A stretch of DNA of 64,000 bases, from positions 1-64,000 of the forward strand of contig JACDGL010000008.1 in NCBI GenBank assembly GCA_013815385.1, written 5' to 3'. Below the pieces are notes generated by a model. It searched no databases. It saw only the letters and a program-made list of their open reading frames with translations, and had not been told where the DNA came from. A program made the position numbers and the translations under genes. The stretch comes from Taibaiella sp. Its GTDB lineage: Bacteria > Bacteroidota > Bacteroidia > Chitinophagales > Chitinophagaceae. The number at the start of each line of letters is the position of its first letter. Position 1 is the stretch's first letter. This document shows, piece by piece, positions 47,802-56,337 of the stretch.

Positions 47802-48335
47802 ATGGCGGAGCAGGTTTTTACAAAAAAGACGATGGAGGAACTGGGGCGGACATCACCCGCCGAGGCCATGAAAGTAGCCAGGCATCCTATCATAGTGATA
47901 CTGGACGATGTGCGCAGCATGCACAATGTAGGCAGCGCCTTCCGCACCTGCGATGCCTTTGCTGCCGCAGCCATATACCTTTGTGGTTACACCCCCACCC
48001 CTCCACACCGCGATATACACAAGACCGCACTCGGCGCTACAGAAACGGTAGTATGGAAACATTATCCTACTATAGCAGAAGCCATAACGTCTGCAAAACA
48101 GGATGGCTATACCATACTGGTTGCCGAGCAAACGCATAACAGCATACCGCTAAACGCCTACAAATGGGATGGCAATAAAATAGCCATTGTATTTGGCAAC
48201 GAAGTAACTGGCGTAAGCAATGAAATACTAAAAGCAGCAGACGCCTGCCTCGAAATACCCCAATGGGGCGCCAAGCATTCGCTGAATATATCGGTTAGTG
48301 TGGGAGTAGTGTTGTGGGAGTTGGTGCGGCAGTAA
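47802..48335 (+). CDS. TrmH/SpoU family RNA methyltransferase
   Basis: 177 residues from the ATG at 47802 (MAEQVFTKKTMEELG). SPOUT motif 1 SMHNVGSAFRTCDAF, motif 2 IAIVFGNEVTGVS and motif 3 IPQWGAKHSLNISVSVGVVLW. SpoU enzymes methylate ribose 2'-OH in tRNA or rRNA. No N-terminal RNA-binding extension, so a short TrmH-like form. Divergent from clpS. Confidence 0.93.
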   Translation: MAEQVFTKKTMEELGRTSPAEAMKVARHPIIVILDDVRSMHNVGSAFRTCDAFAAAAIYLCGYTPTPPHRDIHKTALGATETVVWKHYPTIAEAITSAKQDGYTILVAEQTHNSIPLNAYKWDGNKIAIVFGNEVTGVSNEILKAADACLEIPQWGAKHSLNISVSVGVVLWELVRQ

Positions 48336-48406
48336 TATTGCACAAATGCCGGGGGTAAGAAATCAATCCGTTTTAACTTGCTTAACCACTAACCAACAGT
48401 AGAACC

Positions 48407-48913
48407 ATGAGCAATATCAACAACACCATCTCCGGACTAGAACTTGCACAGATCGGATGGGTAGTCCCTGACATTCACGCTGCCGTAAAATTCCTGGAAA
48501 GTGCTTTGGGCATTGCTGGTTTCCCCAAACCCGAACTTGTCCGGGCGCAGGATCTGGCTATGACCTACTATGGCAAAGTCGTGGACTGCGAGTGGCTCAC
48601 GACCCAAACTTATAACGGTGGTACTTTCATTGAACTCATTCAGCCTCTTTCCGGCCAAAGTATGTTCCATGACTACCTCGCCCGGTATCCTGCAGGCGGC
48701 ATACAGCACCTTGCGTTCCGTTTACCGGTCAGCGATTTCGATCGGGTCACCGGCGATTTGCGCGAACAAGGTTATACGATAATGAGCGAAGTAGACCATC
48801 CAATTGCACGCATGGCTTTCTTCGATACCTACAAAACTATGGGCGTTGCCACCGAAATTATGGGCATCACGCCCGAAGGATGGATCGCAATCGGAAAAAT
48901 GCAGAAAACTTAA
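48407..48913 (+). CDS. VOC (glyoxalase-fold) family protein
   Basis: 168 residues with the betaalphabetabetabeta repeat of the vicinal oxygen chelate superfamily: AQIGWVVPDIHAAVKFLESALG, GGIQHLAFRLPVSDFDRV and RMAFFDTYKTMGVATEIMG, the last with E at the metal position. Metal ligands around H (GGIQHLAF) and E are visible. Possible roles include glyoxalase, epimerase or dioxygenase. Codon use has more GTC, CTC and CGG than its neighbours, possibly a recent acquisition. Confidence 0.8.
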   Translation: MSNINNTISGLELAQIGWVVPDIHAAVKFLESALGIAGFPKPELVRAQDLAMTYYGKVVDCEWLTTQTYNGGTFIELIQPLSGQSMFHDYLARYPAGGIQHLAFRLPVSDFDRVTGDLREQGYTIMSEVDHPIARMAFFDTYKTMGVATEIMGITPEGWIAIGKMQKT

Positions 48914-49107
48914 AAAATACAAAAATTGGTTTAATGCTATAGCTAGTTAGAGGTGCTACTGTGCACCTTGCTAGTGAGAACAAATGTGAAATTTTTAGGA
49001 TCGATTCAAGAGAAGACACTTCGGCTAGGAGTATATGAATGTGGAAAGAGAGCGACTATACAATACACTCAGTTTACTCATCCAATTGAATTGAAAAAAA
49101 TCATTTT

Positions 49108-50367
49108 ATGACAGAAAAAATAAACTCAAACGAAAAAGGCGAAATGGGAGAGAAGTTCGTCAACCATATTTCTTTTATTAATTTTATGCGGTACTGGTGT
49201 TATACAGGACCGTTAGATATTACAGGCGATCGTAAAGAGATATGTGATCTACTTGTTGTTTTTAACACCATTTGTATTATTGTTTCAGTAAAGAATTATA
49301 GCTTTAAGAACGATTACGAAAAATACTTTAAACGGACTACAGATAAAGCCATAAGACAAATAAGTGGAGCAGAAAAAAAACTTTTTGGAGACCGGCCAAT
49401 ACTATTAAAACATCCGGATAAAAAAGACTTAATTTTCGAAAAAGATAAAATAAAAGAGGTTTACAGGATCATAGTCAATCTAAATACGTCTATTAAATAT
49501 TTCCAAACTTCCTATTTTTTAGATAATCATCACTACATCGTTATGGACGCTGACGCTTGGTCGTGGGCAATGTCCGAGCTAAATTCGTTGCCAGACTTTA
49601 TTGACTACTTAAGGGCAAGATGTCAACTATTTGCAGAATGTCCCGCTGTCATTTTTCCGCGATCTGAATATGACTTTGATGAACTTGCAGCTCAAAGTGC
49701 TTCTGCAAAAATTTCTACAATTGCAAATCAAAGAGACCGGCTTATTCTGATTTTGGGGTCAGAAATGGATCTTATAGCACATTATATTATACATGGTTTT
49801 CGCTTCCCAAATGACATGCTTAGGGAAGGTTATCAAAGTTTCCTTTTTCGGTTAGACGGTACTTTCGAAACTTACTCAAAATCAGAAGCCGCCAATTTAA
49901 AAGAAGATCAAGAAAGAGAAAGCTATTTTTTAGATCATTTGATGATGAAAGCATTATCGGGCAATACCGATGGATACTTATTGGCAGAAATGCTATTAAA
50001 ATTGGGCCGTATAGAACGCGCTGCTTTCGCTAGAACATTTTTAAATTTCCATGATAAATACTGCAATCGCGATCCTGAATTAACTATAAATGCGCAGAGC
50101 GTTATAGTCAATGAGATTCGAATGTTATTTGTCTACTATCGAAATGATATTGATAAAGAACTACTAGACTCATTCTTGTATTGGAGAGCACACCATTATA
50201 AATATCTAAGAAATTTTGAGGAGTTCGATTTGGGAATTCTTGGAATGTCTGATACCGGCGACGATTTCACTTTTGGATTTTCAAAAGTAATAAGGCCATA
50301 TGATCATGAAGAAATAAGTGATTTGGAACAGAAGTTCATAGCCTTAGGTTGGAAACTGAGGAATTAG
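49108..50367 (+). CDS. Unknown 419-residue protein with PD-(D/E)XK-like N-terminus
   Basis: 419 residues, no signal peptide. The N-terminal region (about 8-95) resembles restriction-endonuclease-like folds found in unnamed bacterial families: GEMGEKFVNHISF (E15), KEICDLLVVFNTICIIVSVKN with D47 and K62, then KAIRQISGAEKKLFGD. The motif order fits E...D...(E/S)xK, but the usual acidic residue before K is serine (S60), so activity may be lost. The remainder (about 100-419) is mostly helical and not recognised. Sequence around it is AT-rich and lacks neighbours of the same direction nearby. Confidence 0.55.
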   Translation: MTEKINSNEKGEMGEKFVNHISFINFMRYWCYTGPLDITGDRKEICDLLVVFNTICIIVSVKNYSFKNDYEKYFKRTTDKAIRQISGAEKKLFGDRPILLKHPDKKDLIFEKDKIKEVYRIIVNLNTSIKYFQTSYFLDNHHYIVMDADAWSWAMSELNSLPDFIDYLRARCQLFAECPAVIFPRSEYDFDELAAQSASAKISTIANQRDRLILILGSEMDLIAHYIIHGFRFPNDMLREGYQSFLFRLDGTFETYSKSEAANLKEDQERESYFLDHLMMKALSGNTDGYLLAEMLLKLGRIERAAFARTFLNFHDKYCNRDPELTINAQSVIVNEIRMLFVYYRNDIDKELLDSFLYWRAHHYKYLRNFEEFDLGILGMSDTGDDFTFGFSKVIRPYDHEEISDLEQKFIALGWKLRN

Positions 50368-50409
50368 CCTATCTTAACAATTGAGCTTGTATTTTTACTC
50401 ACATTGTTC

Positions 50410-50566
50410 TCATTTATAATAAGGGCAATTGATAGCTTCTTCGACCTTGCCTCCAAACATCAGGAACGTTGGAATACTCTTTGCCCTAATATCTGTTTTA
50501 GGTTTGTGAAACTAATCAGCACCTTAACTATAGAAATTCCCGACAATAAGAGTTGCACCTTCCAAT
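50410..50566 (-). pseudogene. Degenerate thioredoxin remnant
   Basis: The minus strand encodes, in one frame, LEGATLIVGNFYS, then two stop codons, then KTDIRAKSIPTFLMFGG followed by KVEEAINC. The last stretch matches the cis-proline end of thioredoxin (…SIPT…F..GK), and the first matches the beta strand before the CxxC site, but the CxxC segment and about 40 residues between are missing. So a thioredoxin-like gene decayed here. Confidence 0.6.
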
Positions 50567-50633
50567 CAAACACAACCTTATTCTTTATATTTTTATTAAA
50601 TTTGTTTATATAGAGTCATAAAATAATATAGGT

Positions 50634-52064
50634 ATGAAAACAACAGTGCATTTCTTAATGGTAATGGTGTTTAAATGCCTGGCACCTGCCCTGGTAAATG
50701 CGCAATGGGCTCCAAAAGTAAAGATCTCCCCCAATTCAGTCGCTGCTACTATGAATGAAAACATGGCCTCATGCCTTGCAGTCAGCAACGATACGGTACA
50801 TGTGGTTTGGTGCGACCGCCATGCTGCCGGATCGGCTGTTTACTACAGGCGCTCTGCAGATACCGGGCTGACCTGGAACACAGCCAAGCCTATAACGGAT
50901 ACTATGGGCAGCGCCAGTTTTCCTGCTATAGCGGTATCGGGTGCTACCGTGCATGTGGTTTGGATGGATACTTCGCTGCACCGCAAAGCCTCATTCTACA
51001 AGCGCTCGCTGGATGGGGGTAATACCTGGGGAGCTACTTATGTACTCGACAGTGACACGAAATTCTGGCCCGGCCTTGCGGCATCAGGGCCTCTTGTAGT
51101 GGTTTCGCTGAATAAAGAAATAATATCCGGCAATACAGAAGTATACTTCAGGCGCTCACTTAATAACGGCACTACCTGGGATACCCTGCAACGCATATCT
51201 AACGCCAATGGCCGCTCAGAAGACCCTGCTATAGCAGCGCTCGGCAAGAATGTATACTTGTCGTGGAACGATAACCGCAACAGCGCCAATATGCAAACGT
51301 ATTATCGCCATTCTGCAAACTCAGGACTTACATGGGGGCCGGAAACGCAATTGGTAGTAGCAGCAGGTGGCGCGCCTAATAATTGCTACACTACTATGGT
51401 ATCCGTGAACGGCCCTTATGTGGACGTGCCTTGCGGCGAATCTATTGGCGGCGAATTTGATGTACACATGAAACAGTCACCTGATACTGGCAATACATTT
51501 GGTACCGACAAACAGCTTACCAGTACACCCAGCCCTGTAAATGAAGCATATCCATACCTGGTACGCGATAGTATGAACCTGCATATGGTGTATCTGCAAT
51601 TCAACACAGGCCCCACATATCTGCACTCCGCAAACGGTGGAGTTACCTGGGATACCGCTGTGAACCTTGGCCATGGCGGGCAGCCTTTTATAGCTTATAC
51701 CTGCTCTATATTGCATGCTATATGGACCGATAGTGGTGCAGTATATTATCGCCGCAACCCAACCGGCAATGCATCGGGCCATGCTAACTGCAATGTAGTT
51801 CGTACTGGTATTGCCCAACCTTTTTATTCCAATAGTATCTTTTCTGTTTACCCTAATCCGGTTGTGAACAATGTAACAATTGCATTTAATAAGGAAGGGA
51901 TGTACCGCATAGCATTGTATGATATAACAGGCAGGACTGTAAATGAATTTAAATCTTCCGGTAAAGAATTTTCTTTCTCCACTACCACCCTATCTTCCGG
52001 TATTTATTTTTTAAAGGTAGCTGGCGCAGACGGCATGCAAATGGAGAAGTTGGTAAAGGAATAA
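50634..52064 (+). CDS. BNR/sialidase-fold secreted protein with T9SS type A sorting domain
   Basis: 476 residues. Signal peptide (MKTTVHFLMVMVFKCLAPALVNAQ). The middle (about 40-385) is a beta-propeller of the exo-alpha-sialidase superfamily with repeated S.D.G.TW boxes (SADTGLTWN, SLDGGNTWGA, SLNNGTTWDT, HSANSGLTWG, SANGGVTWDT). The C-terminal 74 residues (SVYPNPVVNNVTIAFN ... LSSGIYFLKV) are a T9SS type A signal. Catalytic residues of true sialidases are not evident, so it may bind rather than cleave glycans. The GH30-like gene follows 62 bases later. Confidence 0.8.
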   Translation: MKTTVHFLMVMVFKCLAPALVNAQWAPKVKISPNSVAATMNENMASCLAVSNDTVHVVWCDRHAAGSAVYYRRSADTGLTWNTAKPITDTMGSASFPAIAVSGATVHVVWMDTSLHRKASFYKRSLDGGNTWGATYVLDSDTKFWPGLAASGPLVVVSLNKEIISGNTEVYFRRSLNNGTTWDTLQRISNANGRSEDPAIAALGKNVYLSWNDNRNSANMQTYYRHSANSGLTWGPETQLVVAAGGAPNNCYTTMVSVNGPYVDVPCGESIGGEFDVHMKQSPDTGNTFGTDKQLTSTPSPVNEAYPYLVRDSMNLHMVYLQFNTGPTYLHSANGGVTWDTAVNLGHGGQPFIAYTCSILHAIWTDSGAVYYRRNPTGNASGHANCNVVRTGIAQPFYSNSIFSVYPNPVVNNVTIAFNKEGMYRIALYDITGRTVNEFKSSGKEFSFSTTTLSSGIYFLKVAGADGMQMEKLVKE

Positions 52065-52126
52065 TTATTTGGTTGTATTGAACGCACTCAAATTATATTA
52101 ATTCATATAACTGTCAAAACCCTATT

Positions 52127-54628
52127 ATGAAAAAAACTTTCCTCTTTATTACTCTGTTTGGCATTACCACTGGTAGCGTTATTGCCCAGGACAGTGTTTC
52201 CGTTAATTCCTCAATCTCGTACCAGACCATTGAGGGCTGGGGGCATGGCGGGGGCATCTTAGGCTTTACCGGAGGCGCCTGGAGCATGCTGGATTCTTCC
52301 ATTGCTAATCCTGTTAACTACCAGATACTCGATTTTGTAACCGATGACCTGGGTCTTACAGGCTCCCGTACATGGGAAGTAGGGCCACGGGTAGATGGTA
52401 CAGGCATGGACGACGGCGATTGCGATGTGATCAACTGGTCTAAATTCCAGGCCAATACACTTCCGGTCACCTTTGCTAACTACCTCATATATTTTAAAAA
52501 CCGTGTCCTGGCTCAGGGTATCCAGCCTTCATTTTATTCAAGCCCCGGCTACCCTACCCACGCTACAGACCAGAAGCCCTGGATCATGTACCACCCGGGA
52601 GAGCGTGCCCAGCAACTATGGGCAAACGCGCTGTATATGAAGAACACCTATGGCATCAACATCAATTACGCAGTTATTTATAATGAGCCGGGAGGGCTTA
52701 TTACATCTACCATACTGGCCGATGATATAAAAGCTCTAGGGCCACGATTTATCAGCAATGGCCTATCCACCAAAAGCCAGTTTGCAGAAGCAGTGGCTCC
52801 GCTAACTGACTGGAATTTCATCACCCCTGTTCAAAATGATACTGCCATGTGGAGCTACGTAGGCCGTATCTCCTACCATAATTATGGCACTGCCGACCCT
52901 TACCGCAGCTACATCAGGGACCTGGGGCTCACCAAAAGCATCCGCACAGCGCAGACAGAAATGGGCAACCCTACATTCGATGATCTGTATAGTGATCTTA
53001 CACTGGGTGGGGTATCCTATTGGGAGGTTGCTTACAGCGCCAGCAGTACCCTTGTCCCATCAAGCGGGCTTACTTCCTTTACCCCATCCGCAACCTACAT
53101 CAGGCTGCGGGAGTTGATGCATTATGTACGCCCGGGCGCTACACGCATAGCTGCTGCTCCTAATGATACGATGCTTAATGTACTTTCATTCATTAAGAGT
53201 GGTGCCGTGACCACGGTACTTGAAAATAAGAACGCCGCTGCTAAAACAGTAATACTCACCGGCCTGCCAGCCGGAATGTATGGTGTATCGAAAGCCACAG
53301 CAGGGGCAACCTTCTTCACTGAGGCGGGAACACAAACGGTTACCGCAGGCGGCACACTTACCGTATCTGCCAACGGTGGATCGGCTATTACTACGGTGTA
53401 CCCACGTACTGCTGTTAACCAGCCCCCTACCATTATGACCTGGGGAACAAACCCAGGCTATGTAGTGGCCCCTGCTACCAGCGCTACATTATCAGTGACG
53501 GCCAGCGACCCGGAATTAAACACACTTACCTACCAATGGACTGTAAGCAGCAAACCTGCAGGCAGCAGCCCGGTAATCGTTTCACCTACTGCTACTACCA
53601 CTTCTGTAACCGGGCTTAGCATACCCGGAACCTATGTTTTTAATATAAGCGTAAGTGACGGTGTAAATATATCTTCGAAGAAAGCCTACCTGACCGTATA
53701 TAGCACCAATCCGCCACCGGTATTGGGCGGCGCAGGCTTCAGGATCAATACCCCTTACGGCCTTGTATTTGGTAATCCAGGCGATACCACACATGCCATC
53801 ATAGAACTCCCTACTACCGCTGTTACCCTGCAGGTAGGTATTTCCGACCTTGCCAACAGCGACTTTACCGGCCGTGGCACCTGGAGCCTGGTAAGCCAGC
53901 CGGCTGGTGCCAGCGTATCGATTAGCGCCACCACTTATATATATGTAAGCATCCGTGCAAATGTAACCGGGATGACGATACCCGGCGATTACGTGTTTCA
54001 GGTGAATGTTACCAATCCCGGCCATCCTGATCTGGTAACAAGGATCATCTGCACAGTGAACCCTGCCAGCTTGCCGCCCATGATTACGTCCATCACTCCT
54101 GCCCAGGATACAATGACCTTACCGGTAAGCGCTACGTTGCTCACAGCAGTTACAAGCGATCCGGGAGGATTATTATTAAGGCATTGGTGGGCTATTAAAT
54201 CTACCCCTGTTGGCGCTAAGCCATTATTTAATCATCAGGGCTTATCGGTGAGCAATGTTTCGGGATTAACGGTACCGGGCACCTATACCTTCACGCTCCG
54301 TGCTTTTGATGATCTGCACATGACCACAAAAGATATAACGTTAACAGTAAAACCCGGCATAGCGGGAATAGCTAATACACAGCCGAACAATGGATTTGAT
54401 GTATATCCAAACCCTGCCACAGATATATTGAACATACAGTTGCATGATAGTAAAGAGCAGCTTTCAGCTATCAGCCTGTACAATGTATTGGGACAACTGG
54501 CTATGGGGCAGCAAGTAAAGGGCGGTAATAGCATAGCAATAAGCATCAGGTCGTTACCTGCGGGCACATATTTCCTGAATTTGAAGACACAGACAAAAAC
54601 ATATAGCCAGAAGATCATTAAAGAGTAA
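52127..54628 (+). CDS. GH30-like glycoside hydrolase with PKD-like domains and T9SS sorting domain
   Basis: 833 residues. Signal peptide MKKTFLFITLFGITTGSVIA. A TIM barrel (about 25-345) of clan GH-A: acid/base E187 in AVIYNEPGG and nucleophile E278 in TAQTEMGNP, with WGHGGGILG and SYHNYGTADPYRS. This resembles GH30 or GH59 enzymes. A small beta domain (about 350-410) and three PKD/Ig-like domains (about 420-750) follow, then a T9SS type A signal (DVYPNPATDILNIQLHD ... LPAGTYFLNL). Likely secreted to cleave extracellular glycans; the substrate is unknown. A strong terminator follows. Confidence 0.87.
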   Translation: MKKTFLFITLFGITTGSVIAQDSVSVNSSISYQTIEGWGHGGGILGFTGGAWSMLDSSIANPVNYQILDFVTDDLGLTGSRTWEVGPRVDGTGMDDGDCDVINWSKFQANTLPVTFANYLIYFKNRVLAQGIQPSFYSSPGYPTHATDQKPWIMYHPGERAQQLWANALYMKNTYGININYAVIYNEPGGLITSTILADDIKALGPRFISNGLSTKSQFAEAVAPLTDWNFITPVQNDTAMWSYVGRISYHNYGTADPYRSYIRDLGLTKSIRTAQTEMGNPTFDDLYSDLTLGGVSYWEVAYSASSTLVPSSGLTSFTPSATYIRLRELMHYVRPGATRIAAAPNDTMLNVLSFIKSGAVTTVLENKNAAAKTVILTGLPAGMYGVSKATAGATFFTEAGTQTVTAGGTLTVSANGGSAITTVYPRTAVNQPPTIMTWGTNPGYVVAPATSATLSVTASDPELNTLTYQWTVSSKPAGSSPVIVSPTATTTSVTGLSIPGTYVFNISVSDGVNISSKKAYLTVYSTNPPPVLGGAGFRINTPYGLVFGNPGDTTHAIIELPTTAVTLQVGISDLANSDFTGRGTWSLVSQPAGASVSISATTYIYVSIRANVTGMTIPGDYVFQVNVTNPGHPDLVTRIICTVNPASLPPMITSITPAQDTMTLPVSATLLTAVTSDPGGLLLRHWWAIKSTPVGAKPLFNHQGLSVSNVSGLTVPGTYTFTLRAFDDLHMTTKDITLTVKPGIAGIANTQPNNGFDVYPNPATDILNIQLHDSKEQLSAISLYNVLGQLAMGQQVKGGNSIAISIRSLPAGTYFLNLKTQTKTYSQKIIKE

Positions 54629-54651
54629 TGCCTGACCCGGACTTCTGGTTA

Positions 54652-54687
54652 AAAAAAATCCCGCTAGTAAATAGCGGGATTTTTTTA
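54652..54687. terminator. Bidirectional terminator between GH30-like gene and ilvE
   Basis: Stem AAAAAAATCCCGCTA / TAGCGGGATTTTTTT around a short loop, flanked by A and T runs on both sides, serving both the plus-strand GH30-like gene and minus-strand ilvE. Confidence 0.85.
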
Positions 54688-54704
54688 TCAAAGGTTTGAG
54701 TGAA

Positions 54705-55775
54705 TTATACTTTATATATCCAGCCATGCGTATCAGCCTTGCGGCCATAGCGGATGTTGGCGAGTTCTTCCTTCAGCCAGTTGGTAATTTCCCACTGCTC
54801 CACAGGTGGTAGCTCCATCTTATCATCATGATAAGTAAGTGTGGATATGGGCGCAATAGATGCTGCTGTACCGGTACCAAATGCCTCTTTTAGCTGGCCT
54901 GCTTTAGCGGCAACTTCTATTTCTTCAATGCTGATCAGCCGCTCCTCTACAATGATCCCTTTTTCTCTCAGTAGGGTTATCACACTGTCGCGGGTTACAC
55001 CTTCCAGTATCACATCCTGCTTTAGGTCGGGGGTTATCACTTTGTCTCCTATTACAAAGAAGACATTCATGGTGCCTATTTCCTGCACATACTTATGTTC
55101 AAAACCATCTGTCCATAGTATCTGGTCGTACCCCATCTTCCTTATTTGCTGGGTCGGGTACATGCTCATTCCATAGTTACCTGCAGCTTTTGTAAAGCCA
55201 ATGCCACCAGGGAAAGCACGCACAAATTCATCCTGGACATATATTGATACCGGTTTGCTGTAATAAGGGCCTGCCGGGCTTGTAATAATGATAAACAAGA
55301 ATTTTTCTGCCGGGCGCACACCAATAAATTCATCTGTCGCTATCATAAATGGGCGAATGTATAAGGAAGTGCCATCCTGGTCAGGTATCCAGTCGCGGTC
55401 TATATCTATAAGCCGGGCTATACCATCTATAAAAAGTTCTTCAGGTACTTCGGGCATGGCCATACGCACCGCAGAGCGGTTCATTCGTTTCCAGTTATCG
55501 CGCGGGCGAAAAACTATTGGATTGCCCTGGGGGTCTTTATATGCTTTTACGCCTTCAAATATAGCCTGGCCATAATGCATAAAGGTGGTAGCGGGGCTAA
55601 GGCTCAGATTATCAAAAGGAACTATTTCTGCCTGGTGCCACTCACCATCTTCATATCTGGCAACAAGCATATGATCAGAGTACTGTTTTCCGAAATGTAT
55701 ATTATCCGGGTGTAGTTCACTTATCCTGCTATTCTCTGTTTTCTGCACACGAATATCTAACGCGGAAACACTCAT
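54705..55775 (-). CDS. ilvE: Branched-chain amino acid aminotransferase
   Basis: Moves the amino group between glutamate and the branched-chain keto acids (PLP enzyme). 356 residues of the eukaryote-like type. PLP lysine K196 in FTKAAGNYG; conserved RPFMIATDEFIGVRPA and EIGTMNVFFV. Divergent from the next gene. Its downstream terminator is shared with the GH30-like gene. Confidence 0.95.
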   Translation of the reverse strand: MSVSALDIRVQKTENSRISELHPDNIHFGKQYSDHMLVARYEDGEWHQAEIVPFDNLSLSPATTFMHYGQAIFEGVKAYKDPQGNPIVFRPRDNWKRMNRSAVRMAMPEVPEELFIDGIARLIDIDRDWIPDQDGTSLYIRPFMIATDEFIGVRPAEKFLFIIITSPAGPYYSKPVSIYVQDEFVRAFPGGIGFTKAAGNYGMSMYPTQQIRKMGYDQILWTDGFEHKYVQEIGTMNVFFVIGDKVITPDLKQDVILEGVTRDSVITLLREKGIIVEERLISIEEIEVAAKAGQLKEAFGTGTAASIAPISTLTYHDDKMELPPVEQWEITNWLKEELANIRYGRKADTHGWIYKV

Positions 55776-55865
55776 AAGCTGCTGTTTGGGTGCTAAAGAT
55801 TAATTTCGTGCAAAGAAACGAAAAATCCGGGTTATATGTTAAATAACCCGATCAACTGAAACAGG

Positions 55866-56333
55866 ATGGATGCAACACCCGATATTATCAGCACTTTACT
55901 GATACCTGCTGCCTGCGATGACTATTGGGAAACCATATCAGAAACCGCAGCTATGACACCAAAAAGCATATTGGTCCTTACAGCTCCGTTAGTTGAAAAC
56001 AGCGCAGAGCAAAAGCAGGTTCAGAATATCATTAATGCCTGCAAACTGAATGCCGATGAGTATAATATATTATACCTCTCCGAAGGATGGCAGATAGCCT
56101 GGCACAAGATCAGAGATACCCTGGGTATAAAGATAGTGCTGCTGATAGGTATATTGCCTGCACAGCTGGGTGTTACGGTTTTGCTGAAGCTGAATGAATA
56201 CAACCACTATAACGGCTGCCTCTGGATCCCCGCCCTCTCCGCAACAGAAATGGAAAAGAAACCGGAAATGAAAGCCCAGTTATGGAATAATGCGCTGAAG
56301 CCTGTATTTGCTGATAAAAGTGTAGCTGTATAA
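55866..56333 (+). CDS. Unknown protein coupled to recQ
   Basis: 155 residues, alpha/beta, no signal. Short conserved-looking stretches LLIPAACDDYWETI, IVLLIGILPAQLGV and GCLWIPALSATEMEK suggest a nucleotide-metabolism or replication protein, perhaps related to DNA polymerase III psi-like proteins, but this is a guess from fold appearance only. The stop is four bases before the recQ TTG start, so they are probably co-translated; the context hints at DNA repair or replication. Confidence 0.5.
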   Translation: MDATPDIISTLLIPAACDDYWETISETAAMTPKSILVLTAPLVENSAEQKQVQNIINACKLNADEYNILYLSEGWQIAWHKIRDTLGIKIVLLIGILPAQLGVTVLLKLNEYNHYNGCLWIPALSATEMEKKPEMKAQLWNNALKPVFADKSVAV

Positions 56334-56337
56334 TCTA

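Noticed and set aside
47732-47974. N-terminal extension of clpS
   Set aside because: The extra codons run antisense through the methyltransferase start; ClpS homology starts near the ATG at 47731.
48914-49107. Weak hairpin after the VOC gene (AGGTGC...GCACCT)
   Set aside because: Short stem, no T run; not convincing as a terminator.
49501-49515. CAAACTTCC inside the 419-residue gene and GGAAGTTTGG at 47126
   Set aside because: Short matches to the repeat core inside coding sequence without the flanking unit; likely chance.
50404-50613. Plus-strand open frame of 69 residues
   Set aside because: It is the antisense of the thioredoxin relic, which explains the sequence better.
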